This document shows, in pieces, positions 1 to 7,526 of a stretch of 44,152 bases of DNA. This DNA comes from Streptomyces triticisoli. Its GTDB lineage: Bacteria > Actinomycetota > Actinomycetes > Streptomycetales > Streptomycetaceae. Each line of letters opens with the position of its first letter. Position 1 is the first letter of the stretch. The notes beneath the pieces are model-generated. The model was not told the DNA's origin. It made no database searches and was given only the letters and a program-made list of their open reading frames with translations. The stretch spans positions 1 to 44,152 of the forward strand of contig NZ_QFDQ01000162.1 in assembly GCF_003270085.1 (NCBI RefSeq), in the 5' to 3' direction. Made by a program: the position numbers and the translations under genes.

Positions 1-27
1 GGACCCGGTGGCAGAACCACCGGGTCC
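1..27. terminator. Perfect 11-bp hairpin at the left edge
   Basis: Arms at 1-11 and 17-27 are exact reverse complements around a 5-base loop. It lies just downstream of the minus-strand gene ending at 75, so it can terminate the SDR/HsaA-like transcript. A gene to the left of the window could share it. Confidence 0.7.
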
Positions 28-74
28 GCGCGCCGCTGGAGTCCGGGCCGGCGGCTTCGCCACCCGGGGCGGAG

Positions 75-1241
75 TCAGACGAGGTTGTCCTCGACGGTCA
101 GCCCGAACACACCTCGGCCGTACATGACCAGCGCCCGTTCGACGTCGTTCGCCACGTGCACGCTCCCGGCGTGGGCGTCCCGCCACGCGCGTTCGATGGG
201 GTTGCCGCGCCGCAGCGAGTTGCCGCCCGCCGTCTTGAACAGCAGGTCGATCGCGGCGACGGCCCGCTCGGTGCCGCGCACCTGGTCCCGGCGGGTCCGC
301 AGCCGCAGCTCCATCGGGATCTCCCGCCGCCCGGCCGCGAGGGCCGACAGCTCGCGCAGGTTGTGGTCCATCTGCAGGATCGTCGCGTCGATCTCGGAGG
401 AGGCCCGGGCGATGGCGGCCTGGGCGAAGGGGTCCTCCGCGAACCTGCCGCCGCCCAGGCTCAGCCGGACGCGCTCCTGCATCGCGGAGGTGTAGGAGTC
501 GTAGCCGCCCGCGACGGCGCCGACGACCGGGGCGGTGACCGCGCTGGTGAAGACCGCCGCGAACGGCAACCGGTACAGCGGCCCGGGGTTGACCTTCTGG
601 CCCGGCCCCTTCAGCTGTGCCTGCTCGTAGTTCCGGATCACCCGGTGGGCGGGGACGTACGCCGACTCGACGAGGATGTCGTTGCTGGCGGTGCCGCGCA
701 GTCCGACCACGTCCCAGACGTCCTCGATCCGGTAGTCGGACCGGGGCACCAGCACCGTCAGGAAGTCCACGGGACGGCCCTGCGAGCCGACGACGAGGGC
801 CCCGAGCAGCGCCCATCGGGCGTGCTCGCAGCCGGAGGAGAAGCCCCACCGGCCGGAGAGCCGGTAGCCGCCGTCGACGGGCGTGAGCCTGCCCACCGGC
901 GCGTAGGCCGAGGAGACCAGGGTGCCCCGGTCCTCCCCCCACACCTCGTCCTGCGCCTGCTCGGTGAAGAGCGCCAGCTGCCAGGGGTGCACCCCCAGCA
1001 CCGAGGCCACCCATCCCGTGGAGCCGCAGACGGCGGAGATCGCCCGCACCACCTCGTAGAACTCCACCGCGTCGCTCTCCAGCCCGCCGTACCGCCGGGG
1101 TTGGAGCATACGGAAGACACCGGCCTCGACGAGCTCGCGGATGGTCCTCTCGGGGATCCGCCGGGACTCGTCGGTCTCGTGCGCCCGCTCGGCGATGGCC
1201 GGCAGCAGCGGGCGCACCGACTCCAGGACCTCGTTGCCCAT
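75..1241 (-). CDS. HsaA-like flavin-dependent monooxygenase (acyl-CoA dehydrogenase fold), paralogue 1
   Basis: This 388-residue protein has the acyl-CoA dehydrogenase fold of two-component flavin monooxygenases such as HsaA, which hydroxylates the phenolic A ring of 3-HSA using reduced flavin. The family signatures are present: RMLQPxxYGG near residue 43, GWVASVLGVHPWQLA, DGGYRLSGRWGFSSG, PRSDYRIEDVWDVVGLRGTAS, and a C-terminal AGGNSLRRGNPIERAWRDAHAG. The ATG follows a GAGGA ribosome site. It lies 27 bases downstream of an SDR on the same strand, so the two probably share a transcript. It is clearly more diverged than the copies at 8714 and 33493, for example SSGCEHARW replaces SSGTDHCxW. 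The substrate may therefore be a different steroid intermediate. The family is certain; the exact reaction is inferred. Confidence 0.85.
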   Translation of the reverse strand: MGNEVLESVRPLLPAIAERAHETDESRRIPERTIRELVEAGVFRMLQPRRYGGLESDAVEFYEVVRAISAVCGSTGWVASVLGVHPWQLALFTEQAQDEVWGEDRGTLVSSAYAPVGRLTPVDGGYRLSGRWGFSSGCEHARWALLGALVVGSQGRPVDFLTVLVPRSDYRIEDVWDVVGLRGTASNDILVESAYVPAHRVIRNYEQAQLKGPGQKVNPGPLYRLPFAAVFTSAVTAPVVGAVAGGYDSYTSAMQERVRLSLGGGRFAEDPFAQAAIARASSEIDATILQMDHNLRELSALAAGRREIPMELRLRTRRDQVRGTERAVAAIDLLFKTAGGNSLRRGNPIERAWRDAHAGSVHVANDVERALVMYGRGVFGLTVEDNLV

Positions 1242-1268
1242 CGTGCGGTCCTCCGTGTGCGTGAGGGT

Positions 1269-2060
1269 TCAGGGTGCGGGGAGCAGGCGCTGTGACGCCT
1301 CGTGGGCGCCGAGGACGAGTTCGGCGCGGGGGAAGCCGGCGCGCTTCTCGGCCGTGGCCAGGTTTCCGCCGGCGACCCACACCGGGCCGTCGGCGAGGTG
1401 CGCCAGGCCCTCCCGTGCGACGTCGTCCGGTTCGGCGACCCGGAGCCCGGGAAGGTCCATACGCAGGCCGGCCCGCTCCATCGCCGGGGTACGGGTCACG
1501 CCGAGAACGAGTTCGAGGACGTGCACGTCGTAGGGCCTGAGCTCCAGCCAGAGTCCCTCGGCGAAGATCCGGCCGAAGGCCTTGACCGCGGAGTAGACGC
1601 TGATCTGCGCCTGGCCCATGTAGCCGGCGAGCGAGCCGACCAGCATGATGCCGCCCCGGCGGCGTTCCTTCATCCGCGCGCCGAAGTGGTGGGACAGCGC
1701 GAGCTGGGCCGTGATGTTGAGGTCGATCACACCCTGGAAGCCGTCGAGGTCGCCACTGACGAACTCGTGTCCATAGCTGTTGGCGCCCGCGTTGAAGATC
1801 AGCAGCCCGACCTCCAGGCCGTCGGTCACCTCACGGATCGACGCCAGCGCGTCGGGGGCGAGCAGATCGAGCTCGATGGTGCGCACCTCGACGCCCTTGG
1901 CGCGCACCTCGTCGGCGGTCTGCCGCAGCGGACCCGGCTTGCGCGCGATGAGCACCAGGTTCAGGCCGGCGTCGGCGAGCTGATGGGCGAAGGAGGCGCC
2001 CACGCCCTCGGAGCCTCCGGCGATGACCGCCCACGGCCCGTACACGCTCTTGTCGATCAT
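1269..2060 (-). CDS. Short-chain dehydrogenase/reductase (SDR)
   Basis: A 263-residue classical SDR. The N-terminal nucleotide site reads AGGSEGVG instead of the usual TGxxxGxG, followed by an NAGAN loop and a catalytic YSAVK near residue 157. The ATG at 2060 follows an AAGGA site. It is upstream of, and probably cotranscribed with, the HsaA-like gene at 75. A GC-rich palindromic site (2068-2084) lies just in front of it. SDRs in such clusters oxidise or reduce steroid hydroxyl or keto groups, or act on beta-hydroxyacyl-CoA intermediates. The sequence alone does not show which substrate this one uses. Confidence 0.85.
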   Translation of the reverse strand: MIDKSVYGPWAVIAGGSEGVGASFAHQLADAGLNLVLIARKPGPLRQTADEVRAKGVEVRTIELDLLAPDALASIREVTDGLEVGLLIFNAGANSYGHEFVSGDLDGFQGVIDLNITAQLALSHHFGARMKERRRGGIMLVGSLAGYMGQAQISVYSAVKAFGRIFAEGLWLELRPYDVHVLELVLGVTRTPAMERAGLRMDLPGLRVAEPDDVAREGLAHLADGPVWVAGGNLATAEKRAGFPRAELVLGAHEASQRLLPAP

Positions 2061-2067
2061 CGGATTC

Positions 2068-2084
2068 CTTCCTGTCCCGCCTGT
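2068..2084. promoter_or_regulatory. Candidate cluster operator, copy 1
   Basis: The sequence ATCCCACTGGCCGGGAT matches 13 of the 15 core bases of TCCCGCTGACCGGGA, the motif seen in other promoter gaps of this window. It begins 8 bases upstream of the SDR start at 2060, over the presumed promoter or leader. Confidence 0.5.
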
Positions 2085-2209
2085 CCGGTGCGCCGGATGT
2101 CACCCGAGGGCCCCCCGGGGGCAATGTGCGGCGACCATAGGTCGGCAGTCGGTGGTGCGGAGGGGGGATCCCACTGGCCGGGATGCCCGTGAACCGGGGC
2201 GGCAGAGCC

Positions 2210-3157
2210 TTACCCATGTCGCACTTCCCTGCGTCGGCCGCACACGGCCCGCTGCCCGCAGCAGCCGCCGCCGTACCGCCCTTCGAGCCATTCCCGGGCG
2301 GTGTCCCGTGGGAAGACGACATCCAGGCGGTTCTTCGGCCGATTTCCTCCGGTTGGGAGCAGCGGGCCGTCATCGGGTTCGGCCATCTCCGGGTGGAGTG
2401 CCTCGGAGACCTGGCGGGCGGCTGCCGCGACGAGGGGTGCCAGTCGTTCGAGATGCATCTGGGCGAGATCGCCGCAGAGGGAGATCGCGCCGGCCGGTCC
2501 GTCGGGGCCGCGGATGACGCAGGCCACCGCTCCCACGCCGGGCATTCCCTCACCACGTTCGAAGGCCAGGCCGCGCATCCGGCGAATGGCGTCGAGCTCG
2601 CAGTGGATGGAGGTGAAGCTTTCGTCCGCGGTGCTGAACAGCTCCGGGCAGTCGCGCAGCAGGCCCTGGACCTGCTCCGGGGGAAGGTACGCCAGCATCG
2701 CCTTGCCGACGCAGTTGTTCGTCACCCACCAGCGGGTCCCCACGTCCGAGGGCAGGGTCGCCGCGTAGGCACCGCCGATCTTGTCGAGGAAGACGACCTC
2801 CGGACCGTCGAGGACGCCCAGGTGGGCGACGAGCCCGGTGCGGACCTGGAGGCCGTGGAGGACGGGAGCGGCGGCCTTGCGCAGATCCTCCCAGCTGCCG
2901 GCGGAGCCGCCCACTCGCAGGGCCCGGCTGCCGAGCGTGTATCCGTAGTCGCCGCGTGCGATCCAGCCGAGTTCGATCAGCTGGTTGAGGATCCTGTGCG
3001 CGGTGGACCGCGGCAGGTGCGTGCGCCGCTCCACCTCTTCCAGGGTGAGCCTGACTCCCCGCTTGCCGAACGCATCGAGGATGAGTGTCATCCGTCCGAC
3101 CATGGACGAGGTCAGAACTGGTTCCTGATCGGCTTCCGCGACGGTGACGAGAGTCAT
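2210..3157 (-). CDS. IclR-family transcriptional regulator 1
   Basis: A 315-residue IclR-type regulator. It has a winged helix-turn-helix (about residues 18-80, with RRTHLPRSTAHRIL as recognition region) followed by an effector domain (GLVAHLGVLDGPEVVFLDKIGG, KAMLAYLPPEQV, RGLAFERGEGMPGVGAVAC). The ATG at 3157 is chosen over that at 3193 because only 3157 follows a strong GGAGGA site. It diverges from the Old Yellow Enzyme gene at 3373, and the gap holds two candidate operators. Its recognition region is identical to that of the second IclR protein (41265-42170), so the two may share operators. The ligand is unknown; a steroid or CoA intermediate is a guess from context. Confidence 0.9.
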   Translation of the reverse strand: MTLVTVAEADQEPVLTSSMVGRMTLILDAFGKRGVRLTLEEVERRTHLPRSTAHRILNQLIELGWIARGDYGYTLGSRALRVGGSAGSWEDLRKAAAPVLHGLQVRTGLVAHLGVLDGPEVVFLDKIGGAYAATLPSDVGTRWWVTNNCVGKAMLAYLPPEQVQGLLRDCPELFSTADESFTSIHCELDAIRRMRGLAFERGEGMPGVGAVACVIRGPDGPAGAISLCGDLAQMHLERLAPLVAAAARQVSEALHPEMAEPDDGPLLPTGGNRPKNRLDVVFPRDTAREWLEGRYGGGCCGQRAVCGRRREVRHG

Positions 3158-3220
3158 GACGTCCTCCGCTGCTTCGGTGCTGCCCTCGGGCATGCCGGCG
3201 AATCAACACAGAAATCCTCG

Positions 3221-3238
3221 ACCAAGTGTTTGCTTGGT
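3221..3238. promoter_or_regulatory. Candidate KstR2-type box in the iclR1/OYE gap
   Basis: ACCAAG and CTTGGT form a perfect 6+6 inverted repeat around TGTTTG. Its first 14 bases fit AnCAAGnnCTTGnT, the KstR2 consensus as I recall it, with one mismatch. It lies between the divergent starts at 3157 and 3373. Confidence 0.45.
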
Positions 3239-3289
3239 GGAGTGGGGCAACTGTAGACGGACCCCTGCGCCGCGTCCATAGTCGCGGCC

Positions 3290-3306
3290 CTCCCGCTGAC
3301 CGGGAG
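3290..3306. promoter_or_regulatory. Candidate cluster operator, copy 2
   Basis: CTCCCGCTGACCGGGAG is one of the best copies of the repeated motif. It sits in the divergent gap between iclR1 (start 3157) and the OYE gene (start 3373), and is the exact reverse complement of the copy at 7423-7439. Confidence 0.65.
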
Positions 3307-3372
3307 TGCGGGGCTGAGTCCCGGTCGTCCGGGGCCGTACCCTCCCCGCACCGTCACACCACCGGAGGCCAC

Positions 3373-4596
3373 ATGACGCAGTCACCCGCAACGCAGGACA
3401 GCTCGTCGGTTCCTGACGTACTGGCTCCTGCCCGGCTCGGTCCGGTCAGCCTGCGCAACCGCACCATCAAGGCGGCGACCTCGGAAGGGCTGGCACCTCA
3501 GGGGCTGGTCACCGACGAGCTCATCGCGTTTCACCGTGCCATGGCGGCCGGCGGCGTCGGGATGTCGACGCTCGCGTACTGCGCGGTGAGCCCCGACGGC
3601 CGCAGTGCCCCCGGGCAGATCGTCATGAGGCGGGAGGCACTGGACGGTCTGCGCCGGCTCACGGACGCGGTGCACGCCGAGGGAGCGGCCGTCTCCGCCC
3701 AACTGGGACATGCGGGGCCGGTCGGCGACGTCAAGAGCAACAAGAGCCCCGCGCTCGCCCCGGGGAAGACGTTCAGCCTCATCAACCTGCGCAACAGCAG
3801 GCCGGCCACCCGGGAGGACATCGAGCGCATCACCCAGGCCCATGTGGACGCCGCGCTGCTGGCGCAGGAGGCCGGCTTCGACGCCGTGGAGCTGCACATG
3901 GGGCACAACTACTTCATCAGCTCTTTCCTGAGCCCGAAGTTCAACAAGCGGACCGACGAGTACGGAGGACCGCTGGCCCAACGCGCTCGCCTCGCACGTG
4001 ATGTGGCACGCCGGGTGAGCGACGCGGTCGGCGGCCGACTGGCCGTCATCGCCAAGCTGAACATGGACGACGGGATCCCGGGCGGGATCTGGGTCGACGA
4101 GGCGCTCGAAACGGTCCGGATGCTCGATGAGGACGGGCACCTCGACGCGATCGAGCTGACGATGGGCAGCTCGGTGTACAACCAGATGTACCTGTTCCGG
4201 GGGGACGCGCCGATCCGTGAGTTCGCCGCCCTGATGCCCCAGCCGCTGAAGCTGGGCATACGGCTGTTCGGCAAGTCGGCCTTCCGCGAGTACCCGTACC
4301 GCGATCTGTTCATGCTCGAGCAGGCGCGGCAGTTCACCGGGGTGGTCAAGACGCCCCTCATTCTTCTCGGCGGGGTGACCGACCGGGCCGGAATGGACCG
4401 CGCGATGGCCGAGGGGTTCAGCTTCGTCGCGCTGGGCCGGGCACTCCTGCGGGAACCGGACCTGATCAACCAGATCGCCGAGGACGCCTCGAAGAAGTCC
4501 CTGTGCATCCACTGCAACAAGTGCATGCCCACCGTCTACACCGGGACCCGGTGCGTCCTCACCGAAGCGCCGGGAGCGTCAGGAGCACCACTGTGA
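3373..4596 (+). CDS. Old Yellow Enzyme-family NADH:flavin oxidoreductase with C-terminal Fe-S motif
   Basis: A 407-residue FMN-dependent TIM-barrel oxidoreductase that reduces or oxidises activated C=C bonds. Visible motifs are LRNRTIKAATSEGL, QLGHAGP, and HMGHNYFISSFLSPKFN followed by RTDEYGG. Near the C terminus C378, C381, C384 and C394 (CIHCNKCM onward) resemble the 4Fe-4S site of 2,4-dienoyl-CoA reductase and BaiCD/BaiH-type enzymes. The second flavin/NAD domain of those larger proteins is missing, so another protein must supply electrons. The ATG at 3373 follows a GGAGG site; the longer upstream frame is not used. Its stop overlaps the next gene's GTG start, so it is coupled to the luciferase-like protein. 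A role in steroid ring double-bond chemistry is inferred. Confidence 0.88.
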   Translation: MTQSPATQDSSSVPDVLAPARLGPVSLRNRTIKAATSEGLAPQGLVTDELIAFHRAMAAGGVGMSTLAYCAVSPDGRSAPGQIVMRREALDGLRRLTDAVHAEGAAVSAQLGHAGPVGDVKSNKSPALAPGKTFSLINLRNSRPATREDIERITQAHVDAALLAQEAGFDAVELHMGHNYFISSFLSPKFNKRTDEYGGPLAQRARLARDVARRVSDAVGGRLAVIAKLNMDDGIPGGIWVDEALETVRMLDEDGHLDAIELTMGSSVYNQMYLFRGDAPIREFAALMPQPLKLGIRLFGKSAFREYPYRDLFMLEQARQFTGVVKTPLILLGGVTDRAGMDRAMAEGFSFVALGRALLREPDLINQIAEDASKKSLCIHCNKCMPTVYTGTRCVLTEAPGASGAPL

Positions 4597-5576
4597 AGAC
4601 AGGACTCTTCTTCGACCTGCGCAACCCGCCCCGCTGGCAGCGCCCCTGGGCCGACCACTACCGCGACACCCTGGACCTCATTTGTGCGGCCGAGGAGATG
4701 GGCGCGGACGCGGTGTGGTTCACCGAGCACCACTTCCAGGAGGACGGATACCTCCCGCAGCCGCTCACGTTCGCGGCGGCCGTGGCCGCGCGGACCTCCA
4801 CGGTACGGATCGGCACCGCGATCCTGCTGGCCGCACTGCGGCACCCCCGGCACACCGCCGAGGAGGCCGCCGTCGTCGACCTCGTCTCGGGCGGCCGGCT
4901 CGAACTGGGCATAGGTGCCGGATTCGTTCAGCGGGAGTACGACGCCTTCGGCGCGGACCTGCGGCGGCGGTACTCGCTGACGGACACGGCGACGGCCGAG
5001 ATCCGCCGCCTCCTTGCCGAGGAGGTCACTCCGCCGCCCATTCAGAATCCCGTGCCGCTCTGGATGGGATACCAGGGGCCGCAGGGAGCCCGGCGGGCCG
5101 GACGCCTGGGCACCGGACTGCTGTCCCTGGACCCGCGTCTGCTGGAGCCCTACACCGAGGGTCTCGTGGAGGGCGGGCACGACCCGTCGGCGGCCCGTAT
5201 GGGCGGCATGCTCGACATCATCGTGGCCGACGACCCGGAGGAGGCGTTCGCGCGCATCCTTCCGCACTACGTCCACCAATTGAACTCCTACCGGCGGATG
5301 CACGCCGGCGGATCGCCGTCCCCGCAGCCCTACCGCGACCTGACCGCCGAGGACGTCCTCGCGGGTGCCGCTGAGGGAAGCAGGGTTCCCGGCCTGACGG
5401 TGCTGACCGCGCAGGACGCCGTCCGGACCATCCGGGAGCGGACGGAAGGCCTTCCCGTCGAGCACGTCTATCTGTGGGCCAGTGTCGCCGGGATGCCCGA
5501 GGACCTCGTCCAGCGCCATGTCGAGCTGCTGTTCGGCAAGGTGGCGCCGGCGCTTCGCGGCCCCGAAGTCACCTGA
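4593..5576 (+). CDS. Luciferase-like (LLM class) flavin-dependent oxidoreductase
   Basis: A 327-residue TIM-barrel protein of the bacterial luciferase/F420-dependent reductase superfamily. Typical features are an N-terminal KTGLFFDLRN strand, AVWFTEHHFQEDGY, RIGTAILLAALRHPRHTAEEAAVVDLVSGGRLELGIGAG-type segments and a C-terminal helix pair. The GTG start at 4593 overlaps the stop of the OYE gene, which indicates translational coupling. Whether the cofactor is FMN or F420 cannot be decided from the sequence. The pairing suggests the two flavoenzymes act on the same substrate or that one feeds the other. No steroid enzyme of this class is known to me with this exact context. Confidence 0.85.
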   Translation: MKTGLFFDLRNPPRWQRPWADHYRDTLDLICAAEEMGADAVWFTEHHFQEDGYLPQPLTFAAAVAARTSTVRIGTAILLAALRHPRHTAEEAAVVDLVSGGRLELGIGAGFVQREYDAFGADLRRRYSLTDTATAEIRRLLAEEVTPPPIQNPVPLWMGYQGPQGARRAGRLGTGLLSLDPRLLEPYTEGLVEGGHDPSAARMGGMLDIIVADDPEEAFARILPHYVHQLNSYRRMHAGGSPSPQPYRDLTAEDVLAGAAEGSRVPGLTVLTAQDAVRTIRERTEGLPVEHVYLWASVAGMPEDLVQRHVELLFGKVAPALRGPEVT

Positions 5577-5636
5577 GCTACCCTCAGGACCCTGTAGCCC
5601 AGCGGGAGTTCGACGACAGGTTCTCAAGTCCGGACG

Positions 5637-5683
5637 GACGGAGACGGCCCGCCAGGTCTTGTGCCTGGCGGGCCGCCTCCGTC
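5637..5683. terminator. Bidirectional terminator between convergent genes
   Basis: Arms of 20 bases (5637-5656 and 5664-5683) pair with one A-C mismatch around a 7-base loop. It lies between the convergent genes ending at 5576 and 5687. Confidence 0.85.
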
Positions 5684-5686
5684 TGC

Positions 5687-7264
5687 TCAGTCCTCCTGCC
5701 GCTGTGCGATGTCCTTCGCCGCCACGTAGGCGAAGACCATCGCCGATCCGATGGGCACGCCCGGGCCGGGGTAGACCAGGCCGCTCACGGACGCCATGGT
5801 GTTGCCCGCGGCGTACAGGCCCGGGACGACCTCGCCGTCGGGTGTCGTCACCCGGGCCTGGTCGTCGGTCGTCAGGCCGCCCTTGGTGCCGAGATCGCCG
5901 AGCACGAGGGGAACGGCGTGGAACGGCCCCTTCTCCAGCGGCACCAGATTGGGGTTGGGGCCCTCACCGGTCGCGAAAAAGCGGTCGTAGGGGTCCTCCC
6001 CGCGGTGGAAGTCCTCGTCCACGCCGGCCTCCGCGAACGTGTTGAACCGCTCGACCGTCGCCGTCAGTTCGTCCGCCGGGACGCCGATCTTCTCCGCGAG
6101 ACCGGCCAGGGTGTCTGCCTTCTTCCACACCCCGCTGTCGAGGTACGGCTGGGCGTCGGTGGGGTTGGCGCTGACGAAGCCGGGCGGCACCCCGTCGGTC
6201 GTACCGTCGTAGATCCAGTAGCAGGGCAGGGGGACGCCGTCGGCCTCCTGGGCGAGCAGGGCGCGGCCCATCCGGTCGTACGGAAGGGACTCGTTGGCGA
6301 ACCGGCGTCCTCGGGCGTTGACGAAGATGCCGCTCCTGGCGCCGAGTGTGAAGGCCGCCGTGGAGTCGTCCAGCTTGACGCTGGGGCACCACCAGGATTC
6401 GCCGAGCAGGTCGGTGCCCGCGCCGGCGGCGAGGCCCGCCCGCAGTGCGTCGCCGGTGTTGGCTCCCATCGGTCCCATGGTCCACCGGGAGTCCCGGGGA
6501 GCCTGGTACGTGCGGCGCAGCGCGTCGCTGCCCTCGAAGCCGCCGGCGGCGAGGATGACGCCCCCGCGGGCCCGGATACGCAGCGGGCGGCCGTCCCGCA
6601 GTGCCTGGACGCCCACGACGCGGCCGTTCTCCAGGACCAGCCGGTCCAGGGCGGTGCTGTGGCTCAGCCGCACCCGGGAGGTCTCCCGCAGGGCCAGCAG
6701 GAAGCGCCCGATCAGGGCCTGTCCGCCCCACAGGCGGGTCCGGGGCACGTCCGCGCCCAGGCGGTCGGCGGCCCACGAGGGGCGCAGGACCTCCAGCAGG
6801 TCGCCGAGCTCCTCGGCGTCGATCTCCTCCGGCACGACGGAACGTCCGCGGTCGAACCTGCCCGGGGCGTCGTAGTAGTCCGGGAACGCCTCGTAGCGGA
6901 AGCGCAGGCGGGGGTTCTCCTCCAGGAACGCGATCAGGCCCGCGCTGTGGTGGACGTAGGACTCCTGCAGGGACGCCCTGGTGCGCTCACCGACCGTGGC
7001 CCGCAGATAGGTGAGAGCCCGCTGCGCGCTGTCGTCGAGTCCGGACCGCTGCTGTGCCTGGTTGCCCGGCAGCCACAGCGAGGCGCCGGAGTAGGCGGTG
7101 GTGCCGCCGAACAGCGGTGTCTTCTCGATGAGCAGCGTGTCCAGTCCCAGGGCCGCGGCCGTGTAGGCCCCCGTACAGCCACCGCCCCCCGAACCGACCA
7201 CGAGGACGTCGCACTCGGTGTCCCACCCCTCGGCCGGGGACGTGCTACCTGCGGCAATGGACAT
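5687..7264 (-). CDS. kstD: 3-ketosteroid delta1-dehydrogenase homologue (FAD)
   Basis: A 525-residue FAD enzyme of the fumarate reductase/KstD family, which introduces the C1-C2 double bond into 3-ketosteroids. The FAD site GSGGGG is at residues 24-29. Tyrosines equivalent to the KstD active site are present: Y130/Y131 in FPDYYDAPG, the Tyr of NESLPYDRM, and Y498 with G502 in YPGPGVPIG. The C-terminal AGNTMAS/PGPG region is typical. The start follows AGGAGGAG. It is somewhat shorter than, and diverged from, the second copy at 37827 (565 residues), and diverges from kshA at 7527. KstD and KshA together open ring B, so this is a second ring-opening pair with possibly different substrate preference. 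Confidence 0.88.
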   Translation of the reverse strand: MSIAAGSTSPAEGWDTECDVLVVGSGGGGCTGAYTAAALGLDTLLIEKTPLFGGTTAYSGASLWLPGNQAQQRSGLDDSAQRALTYLRATVGERTRASLQESYVHHSAGLIAFLEENPRLRFRYEAFPDYYDAPGRFDRGRSVVPEEIDAEELGDLLEVLRPSWAADRLGADVPRTRLWGGQALIGRFLLALRETSRVRLSHSTALDRLVLENGRVVGVQALRDGRPLRIRARGGVILAAGGFEGSDALRRTYQAPRDSRWTMGPMGANTGDALRAGLAAGAGTDLLGESWWCPSVKLDDSTAAFTLGARSGIFVNARGRRFANESLPYDRMGRALLAQEADGVPLPCYWIYDGTTDGVPPGFVSANPTDAQPYLDSGVWKKADTLAGLAEKIGVPADELTATVERFNTFAEAGVDEDFHRGEDPYDRFFATGEGPNPNLVPLEKGPFHAVPLVLGDLGTKGGLTTDDQARVTTPDGEVVPGLYAAGNTMASVSGLVYPGPGVPIGSAMVFAYVAAKDIAQRQED

Positions 7265-7336
7265 GGGTCTCCTCCTGGCCGGTCGTCAGCGTGCGGGCCA
7301 GCGTAGGGAGGAGTCCGGGTGCCGCGGGTACGCCCG

Positions 7337-7353
7337 GTCCCGCTGACCGGGAG
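7337..7353. promoter_or_regulatory. Candidate cluster operator, copy 3
   Basis: GTCCCGCTGACCGGGAG differs from the copy at 3290 only in the first base. It is about 70 bases from the kstD start at 7264. Confidence 0.65.
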
Positions 7354-7422
7354 AGAACGGGGCCCGGGCGGTCCGGGCCCCGAAGAACCGGGACGGCCGG
7401 GGCCGGCCGTCCCGGCGAGGCG

Positions 7423-7439
7423 CTCCCGGTCAGCGGGAG
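7423..7439. promoter_or_regulatory. Candidate cluster operator, copy 4 (inverted)
   Basis: CTCCCGGTCAGCGGGAG is the exact reverse complement of the copy at 3290. It lies 88 bases upstream of the kshA start at 7527 and mirrors copy 3, so each divergent gene has its own site. Confidence 0.65.
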
Positions 7440-7526
7440 CACTGTTTCGGAGATGTGCCGGGGCTTGTCCCACGATGGCGCACCAACGCGGTGTGAAGTG
7501 CACCACGACAGCCCAGGGAGGCACAC

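Larger units (their letters stand above)
7265..7526. promoter_or_regulatory. Divergent kstD/kshA promoter region with two operators and two hairpins
   Basis: This 262-base gap separates divergent ring-attack genes. From left to right it holds a candidate operator (7337-7353), a 9-bp hairpin (arms 7359-7367 and 7373-7381), an 11-bp hairpin (arms 7388-7398 and 7405-7415), and an inverted second operator (7423-7439). The start-proximal RBS for kshA is GGAGG just before 7527. Promoter boxes are not obvious in this GC-rich DNA. Confidence 0.6.

Noticed and set aside
5474..7306. Open frame of 610 codons on the plus strand
   Set aside because: Antisense to the kstD homologue; composition-driven shadow frame.
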